Assembly (NCBI RefSeq): GCF_011764425.1
Contig: NZ_BLPF01000001.1
Span: forward strand, 3,959,001-4,023,000
Direction: 5' to 3'
Origin: Phytohabitans houttuyneae
Lineage (GTDB): Bacteria > Actinomycetota > Actinomycetes > Mycobacteriales > Micromonosporaceae
Length of the DNA stretch: 64,000 bases
The translations under genes were made by a program, and so were the position numbers. Of this stretch, positions 1 to 8,068 are shown piece after piece. The notes beneath the pieces were generated by a model, which was not told the DNA's origin, did not search any database, and was given only the letters and a program-made list of their open reading frames with translations. Within the stretch, counting starts at the first letter, position 1. Each line of letters opens with the position of its first letter.

Positions 1-591
1 GACGGCGAGGTGGTGAACGAGTTCGCGCCGCACCTCGGCGACCGGGCGGTGGCCATCGCCGGCTACGAGAACCACTCGGTCAACGTTGCCGGCAACGACC
101 AGATCGTCACGTACGACGACTCGAACGTCTACGTCAACCGCAACGGCGAGATCATGGGAAACACCGGCGACACCGACTCGAGCGGGCTGAACGCCCTCTT
201 CGTGGTCCGCTCGGTCGTACGCTCCGGCGACTCGGCCGACGCCCCACCCGGGCAGGAGCCGGAGGAGCCCGAGGAGCCGGAGGAAGAGGCGGACCTCGCG
301 GCCGGGACGCTCGCAGCGACGGGAGGCAGCCCGACCGGCTCCGGCGCGGTGACCGACGATGACGGCGGCACCACGGCCAGTGGCCGCAACCCGCTCGTCA
401 TCGGCGGCGACGGCTACGACGACCTGGGCATCCGGTCGAGTGGCAACCGCAACGTCGTCACGTACGACGACTCCAACGTGGTCATCGGTGGCACCGGCGG
501 CGCGATGACGCAGATCGGCGACGCGGACACCGGCGGCGCCGTGGTGATGGCCATCATCGACTCGCACGTCGAGGCCGGCGACGCGTTCTGA
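1..591 (+). CDS. Duplicated-module hypothetical protein, 5' end missing
   Basis: The reading frame is open to the left edge of the window, so the true start lies outside; a GTG at 10 is the first possible start inside. Two copies of a similar module are visible. Each carries the core TYDDSNV followed by a Gly/Asp-rich stretch and a hydrophobic strand ending in a Val/Ile-Ser pair (about residues 35-75 and 145-190 of the visible part). Between them lies a Pro-Glu linker (PEEPEEPEE) and a Gly/Ser/Thr-rich segment. No transmembrane segment is present in the visible portion. I do not recognise a named family. The duplicated strand-rich module suggests a repetitive beta-structured protein. Confidence 0.6.
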   Translation, partial: DGEVVNEFAPHLGDRAVAIAGYENHSVNVAGNDQIVTYDDSNVYVNRNGEIMGNTGDTDSSGLNALFVVRSVVRSGDSADAPPGQEPEEPEEPEEEADLAAGTLAATGGSPTGSGAVTDDDGGTTASGRNPLVIGGDGYDDLGIRSSGNRNVVTYDDSNVVIGGTGGAMTQIGDADTGGAVVMAIIDSHVEAGDAF

Positions 592-601
592 CGACGACCT
601 G

Positions 602-635
602 CGCCCCTGGCCGCACTTCCCATCCGGCCGGGGCG
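602..635 (+). terminator. Probable intrinsic terminator
   Basis: CGCCCC-TGGCCG pairs with CGGCC-GGGGCG across an 11-base loop, with one bulged T, eleven bases after the stop of the partial gene. There is no T-tract, which is usual for GC-rich actinobacteria. Confidence 0.45.
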
Positions 636-695
636 TGTAACGCCGGCGGCACGCCGGTCGCTTCCCCCTGCGGAGGAACAGCCGGGGAGGCACAC

Positions 696-1283
696 GTGGC
701 GGACGAAGGGCAGGCGGGGCGGCATCGAAGGCCGTACTCGCTGCCTGACTGGTTGCCGGACTGGCCGGGGGCACGGGCCTGGCTGCGACAGTGGTGGATC
801 ACCGTCGTGTCCGGTGGGCTGATCCTGTTGACCGCGGCGGCGGTACTCATGGTGATCGCCGGCCGGGACGGGGGCCGGCCGGCGGATGTCGCGTTCGCCG
901 CCGCGGCCCCTTCCGACGTGCCGGCGACGCCCACTGTCGACGAGCCCGCGCCCGTGGTCACGACGGTCGCACCGCCCACGCCCTCGGCCTCGCCGACCCC
1001 GCGCCGCAGGCCGGTCAACCCCATCGACCGGCTCGCCGCGGTCGCCGTGACGGCGCAACAGCTTGTCGAGAGCGGTGACCTGGACCGCCGCGCCGGGCGG
1101 GAGATCCTGCGCACACTCGCCACGATCAGCGTCGCCGTCCGTGACGGCCGGACCGATCGGGCCGCCGAGAGGCTGCGTGAGCTGGAGAATCGCCTCGGTG
1201 AGCTGCGCGAGGACGGCAAGCTCAGCCGGGCCGGCTTCGTGGCGCTGGACGTCCTCCAACCGATCATCAGCTCGCTGCGCTGA
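696..1283 (+). CDS. Single-pass membrane protein with Pro/Thr linker and helical C-terminal domain
   Basis: A 195-residue protein starting at GTG behind a GGGGAGG ribosome site (684-690). It has about 30 cytoplasmic residues, then a hydrophobic segment (about 33-52), then an Ala/Pro/Thr-rich outer linker. A charged helical C-terminal domain follows (about 110-195), with spaced Leu/Ala and repeated DGR/DGK turns. The layout resembles the extracellular tails of actinobacterial membrane kinases, but no kinase domain is present. I do not recognise a named family. It stands alone between a terminator-like hairpin and the next small gene. Confidence 0.65.
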   Translation: MADEGQAGRHRRPYSLPDWLPDWPGARAWLRQWWITVVSGGLILLTAAAVLMVIAGRDGGRPADVAFAAAAPSDVPATPTVDEPAPVVTTVAPPTPSASPTPRRRPVNPIDRLAAVAVTAQQLVESGDLDRRAGREILRTLATISVAVRDGRTDRAAERLRELENRLGELREDGKLSRAGFVALDVLQPIISSLR

Positions 1284-1354
1284 GCCACGGCGCGGGTTCA
1301 CAGTTCGGCCGGTTGGGTACTGCGAGGTTGTTCCCCCAACCAAGGAGGCCCCTC

Positions 1355-1594
1355 ATGGGTATCGGAGCCTGCGTCTTTCTCATCGCGGTCGGCGCGATTC
1401 TCACCTTCGCGGTCGACGCCACCGTCGGCGGACTCGACATCGACGTCGTCGGCTGGATCCTGATGGGCGCCGGCGTGCTCGGCCTTGTCGTGACGATGAT
1501 GATCTGGGGCAACCGCCGCCGGACCGTGGTCGCCGAGGAGCCGGTTGAGTACCGGCGGGTCGAGGAACGCCGGGACGTCGCCCCGCCGCTCTGA
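1355..1594 (+). CDS. Small two-helix membrane protein, DUF6458-like
   Basis: A 79-residue protein starting at the ATG that follows an AAGGAGG site (1342-1348); an in-frame ATG at 1313 lacks such a site. Helix 1 covers about residues 2-20 and helix 2 about 34-52. Between them lies the conserved GGLDIDVVGWILMGAGV-type segment typical of a small actinobacterial membrane family annotated as DUF6458. A basic stretch (NRRRT) and an acidic C-terminus follow. The molecular function of this family is unknown. Confidence 0.75.
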   Translation: MGIGACVFLIAVGAILTFAVDATVGGLDIDVVGWILMGAGVLGLVVTMMIWGNRRRTVVAEEPVEYRRVEERRDVAPPL

Positions 1595-1600
1595 CAAAAG

Positions 1601-1670
1601 GTCGGCTGGGGCGAGGACCTCGGTTACCTGGGGCACCGAGTTCGATTCAGGCGATCCCACCCCAGCCGAC
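1601..1670. other. Long inverted repeat with nested stem
   Basis: GTCGGCTGGGG (1601-1611) pairs perfectly with CCCCAGCCGAC (1660-1670). Inside the 48-base loop CTCGGT (1619-1624) pairs with ACCGAG (1635-1640). It follows the stop of the small membrane gene by seven bases and precedes the next gene's ribosome site by about 40. A terminator or a structured leader are both possible. Confidence 0.4.
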
Positions 1671-1722
1671 ACCTGCATCAGCGTTCCCACACCCCCTCGC
1701 GTTACTCCCCAGGAGATTTCTC

Positions 1723-2025
1723 ATGTCTGAGCCGGCACGCCGGCACGGGCGGACCGTCGGCAGGGCGGCGGTCCGCCGAACCGTGGCCCGAGCCAACCCA
1801 CAAGTGACCCGACGACCTGCGGCGCGAGGCGTCGCCGAGCCGATCGACACGTCGACCCGGCCGGTGCCTCCGCCCGATGCCACCGCCCCGATATTCGTCG
1901 ACCACTCCGGGCGGCGGGCCCGCGTGCTGCGCCGGGTCGCGTACAGCCTTGTCCTGATCGCCCTCGCCCTGCTCGCGCTGCTGTGGCTGAGCCAGGCCTC
2001 GGTCCTCGGCGCGGAGGTGCCCTGA
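1723..2025 (+). CDS. Small membrane protein coupled to the deacetylase/glycosyltransferase
   Basis: A 100-residue protein with an AGGAGA site at 1711-1716. The first 65 residues are basic and Pro-rich. A single hydrophobic helix (about 74-95) sits near the C-terminus, so it should be a membrane-anchored protein with a cytoplasmic tail. Its TGA overlaps the ATG of the next gene (TGATG), so the two are translationally coupled. A helper or regulatory role for that polysaccharide enzyme is likely but inferred only from position. Confidence 0.65.
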   Translation: MSEPARRHGRTVGRAAVRRTVARANPQVTRRPAARGVAEPIDTSTRPVPPPDATAPIFVDHSGRRARVLRRVAYSLVLIALALLALLWLSQASVLGAEVP

Positions 2026-4187
2026 TGGGTGTCTGGCATGGACGGCGGCGCGTTGGCGGCACTGGCGAGGTACCGCTCCCGCCCCGCCGCCGCACCCGGT
2101 GGGTCGTGCCGCTCGCCGTCACGTTCATCCTGGCCAACCTGCTCGCGATCGGCGCGTACACGAACTCCCGCTTCGCACCCGACGCCGAGCACGCGGGCGC
2201 GGGCGGCGGGGCGGTACCGGCGCCGGTGCGGGACGGCGGCGCCGTCGTGGACACCCGCGACAAGCGGAACTCGTCGTACCGGATGCCGGCCCGGACGATC
2301 GCGCTGACCTTCGACGACGGGCCGGATCCCGTGTGGACGCCACGCGTGCTCGACGTGCTCGCCAAGCACCGCACGCGCGCCACGTTCTTCGTCGTCGGTG
2401 CGCAGGTGGCCCGCCATCCCGACCTGACCCGGCGGCTGCTGCGCGAGGGGCACGAGCTCGGCGTCCACACGTTCACCCACCCGGACCTGGCCGAGCTGCC
2501 CTCGTGGCGGCGGCGGCTCGAGTACGCGCAGACCCAGGACGCGATCGCGTACACCACCGGCGCCACGACACCGCTGGTCCGGCTGCCGTACTCCAGCGGC
2601 GTGGACGCGCTCGACGGCCCGGAGTGGTCGGTGGCGCGCGAGGCCGGCGGCTGGGGCTACGTGCCGGTCTTCAACGACATCGACAGCCGCGACTGGGCCC
2701 GTCCCGGCGCCGCGTCGATCGTGCGCAGCTCAACCCCGGAGGGCGACCGCGGCGCGGTGGTGCTCATGCACGACGCCGGCGGCGACCGGGCGCAGACCCT
2801 TGCCGCGCTCGACCGGCTCATCCCCAGCCTGAAGCAACGCGGGTACCGGTTCACGACGGTCTCCGAGGGTGTTGCCGGTGCGGTGCCGGGGCTCGACCGC
2901 GACCGGGAGCCCAGCCGGGGTCAGGCGGTCCGCGGCGCGGCACTGGTGTGGGGTGTCACGATCGCCGACGGCGCGCTCCGCGTGCTCTGGGTACTGCTGA
3001 TCGTCGTCGGGGTCTTGACGCTCCTGCGGACCCTGCTGATGTTCGCCATCGCGGTCCGGCACGCCCGTCGACGGCGGGCCGCCGCGTGGTCCTGGGGGCC
3101 GCCCGTCACGCCGCCGGTCACCGTCATCGTGCCGGCCTACAACGAGCACGACACGATCGGCGCGACGGTGCGGTCGCTGGCGGCCAGCACGTACCCGGAC
3201 ATCGAGGTGCTCGTCGTCGACGACGAGTCAAGCGACGGCACGGCCGAGGAAGTGGAGCGGCTCGGCCTGCCCGGCGTACGGCTGGTGCGGGTGCCCGCCG
3301 GCGGGAAGGCGGCCGCGCTGAACGCGGGCATCGCGCTGGCACGGCATCCGATCGTGGTCATGGTGGACGCCGACACGGTGGTCCCGCCGGAGGCAATCGC
3401 CGAGCTGGTGAAGCCATTCGCCGACCCGTCGGTCGGCGCGGTCGCCGGCAACGTCAAGGTCGGCAACAGGCGCGGCCTGATCGGCCGGTGGCAGCACATC
3501 GAGTACGTGATCGGCTTCAACCTGGACCGCCGGCTCTACGACGCGCTGGGTTGCATGCCCACGGTCCCCGGCGCGCTCGGTGCGTTCCGGCGGGACGCCG
3601 TGCGCCCGGCCGGTGGCCTCAGCCGGGCCACGCTCGCCGAGGACACCGACCTCACGATGGCGTTGCACCGGGCCGGCTGGCGAGTGGTCTACCAGGAGAG
3701 CGCGGTGGCGAGCACCGAGGCGCCGAGCACGCTGCGGGACCTGTGGCGCCAGCGGTACCGGTGGAGCTACGGCACCATGCAGGCGATGTGGCGGCACCGC
3801 CGCGCGATCGTCGAGCGCGGGCCGTCGGGCCGGTTCGGCCGCCGCGGGCTGCCGTTCATCGCGCTGTTCACCGTGCTGCTGCCGCTGTGCGCGCCGGTCC
3901 TGGACGTGTTCGCGGTCTACGGGCTCGTCTTCCTCGATCGCGTGGAGACGCTCGTCGCGTGGCTGGCGGTGCTCGCCATCCAGATCGTCACCGCGGTACT
4001 GGCGTTCCGGCTCGACCGCGAGCCGCTCCGCCCCCTGTGGGCGCTGCCGATCCAGCAGGTCGTCTACCGCCAGCTCATGTACCTCGTGCTGCTCCACGCC
4101 GCCGCGACCGCGCTCTCCGGCGGCCACCTCAAGTGGCAGAAGCTGCGCCGCACGGGCGAGCTTGCCGGCAAGCCGTCGCCCGGCTGA
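2025..4187 (+). CDS. Polysaccharide deacetylase - family 2 glycosyltransferase fusion
   Basis: A 720-residue membrane protein. The ATG chosen overlaps the preceding stop and has a GCGGAGG site. Order: basic N-terminus, membrane helix (about 25-42), NodB-type deacetylase domain (about 88-285), membrane helix (about 305-335), GT2 domain (about 360-590) and several C-terminal helices. The NodB domain has the metal motif TFDDGPD (about 94-100) and an HTFTHPDL motif. The GT2 domain opens VTVIVPAYNE and carries DDESSDGT, DADT, EDTDLT and QRYRW, the D,D,D,QxxRW set of processive beta-glycan synthases such as poly-N-acetylglucosamine and hyaluronan synthases. It probably makes, and partly deacetylates outside the membrane, an aminosugar polymer. 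The product cannot be told from sequence. Confidence 0.88.
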   Translation: MGVWHGRRRVGGTGEVPLPPRRRTRWVVPLAVTFILANLLAIGAYTNSRFAPDAEHAGAGGGAVPAPVRDGGAVVDTRDKRNSSYRMPARTIALTFDDGPDPVWTPRVLDVLAKHRTRATFFVVGAQVARHPDLTRRLLREGHELGVHTFTHPDLAELPSWRRRLEYAQTQDAIAYTTGATTPLVRLPYSSGVDALDGPEWSVAREAGGWGYVPVFNDIDSRDWARPGAASIVRSSTPEGDRGAVVLMHDAGGDRAQTLAALDRLIPSLKQRGYRFTTVSEGVAGAVPGLDRDREPSRGQAVRGAALVWGVTIADGALRVLWVLLIVVGVLTLLRTLLMFAIAVRHARRRRAAAWSWGPPVTPPVTVIVPAYNEHDTIGATVRSLAASTYPDIEVLVVDDESSDGTAEEVERLGLPGVRLVRVPAGGKAAALNAGIALARHPIVVMVDADTVVPPEAIAELVKPFADPSVGAVAGNVKVGNRRGLIGRWQHIEYVIGFNLDRRLYDALGCMPTVPGALGAFRRDAVRPAGGLSRATLAEDTDLTMALHRAGWRVVYQESAVASTEAPSTLRDLWRQRYRWSYGTMQAMWRHRRAIVERGPSGRFGRRGLPFIALFTVLLPLCAPVLDVFAVYGLVFLDRVETLVAWLAVLAIQIVTAVLAFRLDREPLRPLWALPIQQVVYRQLMYLVLLHAAATALSGGHLKWQKLRRTGELAGKPSPG

Positions 4188-4197
4188 CCGGTTCTGT

Positions 4198-4839
4198 CTA
4201 AATAGGATTGTCGAGCTGGTTGCCCGCGCGCAGCGCGCGGTCGATGCGGTCGACGGCGTCCGCCCACGGCCGTGCGGCCACCACCGGCACGCCCGCGTCG
4301 GCCGCGCGCTCGGCCAGCCGCCGCTCCACCAGCGCGCTGATCAGCGCCCGGCCGCGCGGCACGCCGCTGCCCGGCTCGCGCGCCCGGTAGTTGGCGACGA
4401 CCTGGTCGGCGACCGGCTCGGACACGACCACCGCGCGTACCGCGCCACCAAAGCCGCCGACCAGGTCGGGCACGAGGTAGTCGCCCTCCAGCAGCACCGG
4501 CGCGGGCCCCTCGACGTGATCGGCGATCACGGCCCGGAACGCCGGCCGCAGCGCCTCGGCGACCGCCAGGTGCAGGTCCGCGATCTTTTCCGGCTCCCAG
4601 CCGGCGGCCTCAGGGTGCGTGTCCCAGTAGTGCAGGACCGGCTGCTGCTCAGCGGTGGTCACCGCCTTGATGCCGGTCACGAGGTCGTCGGCCTCCGCGA
4701 GGGGCACGCCGTACCGCGCGGCGAGCAGGCGGGCCACGGTCGACTTGCCGACACCCGACGCACCGCAGACCAACGTCACCGTCCAAGGTGGTGGATCCCG
4801 CGGCACGACCATGCGTCCCATTCTGAACACACGCGCCAT
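4198..4839 (-). CDS. P-loop kinase-like ATP-binding protein
   Basis: A cytoplasmic protein of about 213 residues. A Walker A motif (CGASGVGKSTVA) lies near the N-terminus and is followed by an acidic pair (EADD). A likely Walker B strand (PVLLEGDYLVPD) lies mid-protein. The size and fold pattern match small-molecule kinases of the P-loop (AAA_33 / nucleotide-kinase-like) group. The substrate is unknown. The start is uncertain: ATGs at 4839, 4821 and 4812 are all in frame with weak ribosome sites. A longer reading to 4938 would overlap the divergent regulator and is unlikely. The stop lies only ten bases from that of the convergent fusion gene. Confidence 0.6.
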   Translation of the reverse strand: MARVFRMGRMVVPRDPPPWTVTLVCGASGVGKSTVARLLAARYGVPLAEADDLVTGIKAVTTAEQQPVLHYWDTHPEAAGWEPEKIADLHLAVAEALRPAFRAVIADHVEGPAPVLLEGDYLVPDLVGGFGGAVRAVVVSEPVADQVVANYRAREPGSGVPRGRALISALVERRLAERAADAGVPVVAARPWADAVDRIDRALRAGNQLDNPI

Positions 4840-4900
4840 CAGTTGGACCGGCGGAGCTAAATTGACGAACGAGAATCGACCAAAGTCCTGGGGGTTGGTC

Positions 4901-7900
4901 GTGGAGTTGCGCTTGCTCGGTCCGGTGGAGGTGCACACAGGGACGCGGCGACTCGCCGGCGGGCGTCCTCAGCAGGCGGTGGTGCTGGCGGCGCTCGCGG
5001 TCGACGCGGGCCGGCTTGTGCCGGTGGAGTCGCTGATCGTGCGGGTGTGGGGGTCGTCGCCGCCGCCCCGGGCGCGCCAGCTGCTCCAGACCCACATCAA
5101 CCGGATCCGCCGCATGCTCGGCGAGGCCGCCGGCGGTGGCGGCCTTGTCGTCCGGCGCGCCGACGGGTACCTGCTGGAGCTCGCACCCGAGCGAGTTGAC
5201 ATGCACCGCTTCGGCCGCCTCGTCGAGCGCGCCGCCGCTGCCGGCCACTCGGCCGAGGACCGCGTCGAGCTGCTGCGCGAGGCGCTCGGGCTCTGGCGCG
5301 GTGAGCCGCTTGCCGGGCTGTCCGGCCAGTGGGTGGAGCACACCCGGCACGTGTGGCGCCAGCAGCGGCTCTCCGCACTGCTTGCCTGGGCACGGGCCGA
5401 GCTGGAGGTGAGCAACGCACCCGCCGTGATCGACCGGGTGACCGGTGAGCTGGCCGAACATCCGCTGGTCGAGCCGCTGGCGGCGGTGTTGATGCGGGCG
5501 CTGGCGGCAGCCGGGCGGGCTGCCGAGGCGCTGGACCGGTACGCCGCCACCCGCGCACACCTGGCCGAGGAGCTGGGCGCCGACCCCGGGCCGGAGCTGC
5601 AGGCCGTGCACCAGGCGATCCTGCGCGGCGAGGGTGGCCCTCCCCCGCCGGCAGCGACGGCGGCAGCCAGCCAGCACACGCCGGCCCAGCTGCCGGCCGA
5701 CGTGGCCGCGTTCACCGGCCGCGGTGACGAGCTGGAGCGGCTCGACGCCATCCTCGCCGCCCCGGGCGGGACAGCGGCCGCCGCCGTTGTGCTCTCCGCG
5801 GTGTCCGGCACGGCCGGGGTCGGCAAGACCGCCCTCGCGATCCACTGGGCGCACCAGGTCCGCGGCCGGTTTCCTGACGGACAGCTTTATGTCAATTTGC
5901 GTGGGTACGACCCGGACCAGCCGGTCACCGCCGCCGACGCGCTGGCCCGCTTCCTTGCCGCGCTCGGCGTGCCCGGGCCGGAGATCCCGCTCGACCAGGA
6001 CGAGCGGGCGGCCCGGTACCGCTCGGCGCTCGCGGGCCGCCGGATGCTGATCCTGCTCGACAACGCCTCGTCGGCGGAGCAGGTCCGGCCCCTCCTGCCC
6101 GGCACCGGCGGCTGCGCGGTCGTGATCACCAGTCGTGACCGCCTGGCCGGCCTCGTCGCCCGCGACGGGGCGCACCGGCTCGATCTCGACCTGCTGCCGC
6201 CGGCCGACGCGTACGCGCTGCTGCACCGCCTGATCGGTGACCGCACCCACGCCGAGCCGGTCGCCACCGCGTCCCTTGTGGACCTTTGCGCGCGCCTGCC
6301 GCTGGCCCTGCGCGTCGCCGCTGAGCTGGCCGTCTCCCGCCCCGGTACCTCCCTGACCCGACTGGCAGGCGAGCTGGCCGAGCGGCAGCGCCGGCTGGAG
6401 CTGCTGGACGCGGGCGGTGACCCGCGCTCGACGGTGGCGATGGTCTTCTCGTGGTCGATCCAGCACCTGCCGCCCGAGGCCGCCCGCACGTTCCGGCTGC
6501 TCGGCCTCCACCCGGGCGCGGACGCCGACGCGTACGCGGTCGCCGCCCTCACCGGAGCGGACCTCGCGGCGACCCGCCGTGATCTCGACACGCTCACCCG
6601 CGCGCACCTCGTGGACCCGACGGCACCGGGGCGGTACGGGATGCACGACCTCCTCCGCGCGTACGCGGCGAGTCTTGCCTCCACACAGGACACCGAGGAC
6701 ACGAGGTCGGCCGCGCTCGACCGGCTGTACGCGTACTACCTCGCCACCGCCATGACCGCGATGGACCACCTCTACCCCGCCGAGTCGCATCGCCGACCAC
6801 GGGTGCCCCCGCCGTCCACGCCGAGCCCCGCGCTGGCCGGCGCCGGCAGCGCGCGGGCCTGGCTGGACGCCGAGCGGGCCGCGCTCGTGGCGACGGTGCG
6901 CGGCGCGCCGCCCGGCTCCGCGTACCCGACGCTGCTGTCCACCACGCTCTTCCGCTACCTCGACGGCGGCCACTACACCGACGCGATGGCGGTGCACGAC
7001 GCCGCGTACGAGGCCGCCCGGCAAGCCGGTGACCTGGCTGGACAGGCACACGCTCTGCGCGGCATCGGCGCCGTGCACCTGAAGCTCGGCCGCTACACCG
7101 CCGCCGCCGAGCACTTCGAGCAGGCCGCGACCCTCTTTGCGAAGGCGGACGACCTCGCCGGGCAGGCGGTCGCGCTGACCGCCCTCGGCACCGTCGAGCA
7201 GCGGCAGGGCACCTACGCCTCGGCCGCCGACCACCACCAGCAGGCGATGGCCCTCTTCCGCCAGGCGGGCGACGGCTCGGGCGAGGGGCGCGCGCTCAAC
7301 AACCTGGCCATCATCGAGACCCTGCTGGGCCGGCACGCCGAGTCCGCCCGCCACCACGAGGAAGCGGCCACCCTGGCCCGCCAGGCCGGTGACGGCTCGG
7401 GTGAGGCGGCCGCGCTCAACAACCTCGGCCTCGTCGAGCAGCGGCTCGGCCGCGACGAGGAGGCGGCCGAGCACCATCGGCAGGCGGTGGCGCTGTTTCG
7501 CCAGCTCGGCGACCGCTCCGGCGAGGCCAGCTCGCTCGACAACCTGGGGATCGCGCACACCCGCCTGGGTCAGCCGGCGCAGGCCGCGACGTACTTCGAG
7601 CTGGCGCTCACGCTGTTTCGCGAGATCGGCGACCGCGAGGGCCAGGCGTGGGCGCTCAACGGGCTCGGCGAGGCCGCGCACGCCCGCGGGGAGCCGGGCG
7701 ACGCCCTCGAACACCACGGCGCCGCGCTCGCGATCACGCTCGACATCGGCGCCGTCGACCAGCAGGCCCGCGCGCTCGCCGGTCTCGGCCACGCCCATCA
7801 CGCCTTGGGCGACGCGGAGCGGGCCCGCTCACGCTACGGCGAGGCGCTGGTCCTCTACACCGACCTGGAGTCCTTCGAGGCGGCGAAGGTGCGCACACGC

Positions 7901-7927
7901 CTGGCAGCACTCCCGCCCCAGCCCTGA
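4901..7927 (+). CDS. AfsR/SARP-family transcriptional regulator with NB-ARC and TPR domains
   Basis: A protein of about 1008 residues. The GTG at 4901 gives the family's usual N-terminus (MELRLLGPVEV); an in-frame ATG further upstream would add 82 atypical residues. Order: OmpR-type winged helix (about 1-95), bacterial transcriptional activation domain (about 100-240), and an NB-ARC ATPase with P-loop GTAGVGKTALA near residue 304 and LILLDNASS as Walker B. C-terminal tetratricopeptide repeats follow (about 700-990), recognisable by repeated ALNNLGxVEQRLGR units. AfsR-like proteins bind direct repeats near -35 elements and integrate phosphorylation or ligand signals to control secondary metabolism or development. 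No biosynthetic cluster is next to it here, so its targets are unknown. Confidence 0.88.
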   Translation: MELRLLGPVEVHTGTRRLAGGRPQQAVVLAALAVDAGRLVPVESLIVRVWGSSPPPRARQLLQTHINRIRRMLGEAAGGGGLVVRRADGYLLELAPERVDMHRFGRLVERAAAAGHSAEDRVELLREALGLWRGEPLAGLSGQWVEHTRHVWRQQRLSALLAWARAELEVSNAPAVIDRVTGELAEHPLVEPLAAVLMRALAAAGRAAEALDRYAATRAHLAEELGADPGPELQAVHQAILRGEGGPPPPAATAAASQHTPAQLPADVAAFTGRGDELERLDAILAAPGGTAAAAVVLSAVSGTAGVGKTALAIHWAHQVRGRFPDGQLYVNLRGYDPDQPVTAADALARFLAALGVPGPEIPLDQDERAARYRSALAGRRMLILLDNASSAEQVRPLLPGTGGCAVVITSRDRLAGLVARDGAHRLDLDLLPPADAYALLHRLIGDRTHAEPVATASLVDLCARLPLALRVAAELAVSRPGTSLTRLAGELAERQRRLELLDAGGDPRSTVAMVFSWSIQHLPPEAARTFRLLGLHPGADADAYAVAALTGADLAATRRDLDTLTRAHLVDPTAPGRYGMHDLLRAYAASLASTQDTEDTRSAALDRLYAYYLATAMTAMDHLYPAESHRRPRVPPPSTPSPALAGAGSARAWLDAERAALVATVRGAPPGSAYPTLLSTTLFRYLDGGHYTDAMAVHDAAYEAARQAGDLAGQAHALRGIGAVHLKLGRYTAAAEHFEQAATLFAKADDLAGQAVALTALGTVEQRQGTYASAADHHQQAMALFRQAGDGSGEGRALNNLAIIETLLGRHAESARHHEEAATLARQAGDGSGEAAALNNLGLVEQRLGRDEEAAEHHRQAVALFRQLGDRSGEASSLDNLGIAHTRLGQPAQAATYFELALTLFREIGDREGQAWALNGLGEAAHARGEPGDALEHHGAALAITLDIGAVDQQARALAGLGHAHHALGDAERARSRYGEALVLYTDLESFEAAKVRTRLAALPPQP

Positions 7928-7970
7928 GCGCGGGCGCGCACATGCCCGCCTGCCTCGGCCGTGAGCGAAG

Positions 7971-7997
7971 GTGCCCGGCGCGGGGGACGCCGGGCAC
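7971..7997. terminator. Bidirectional hairpin terminator
   Basis: GTGCCCGGCG (7971-7980) pairs perfectly with CGCCGGGCAC (7988-7997) between the convergent AfsR-type gene and moeA. Confidence 0.6.
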
Positions 7998-8068
7998 CAG
8001 CTGTGCGACTCCCCGCAGACTGTGCCGCCGACGACTGGACGCGCACTGGACAGAAAATGGACGCGCCG

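Noticed and set aside
1635-1670. tRNA-like GTTCGATTC loop
   Set aside because: The surrounding bases do not form D and anticodon arms; only one long stem exists.
4649-7801. 1050-residue frame on the minus strand opposite the AfsR-type gene
   Set aside because: Arg/Gly/Val-rich with no domain; the plus strand has clear SARP, NB-ARC and TPR domains. It is an antisense shadow typical of high GC.
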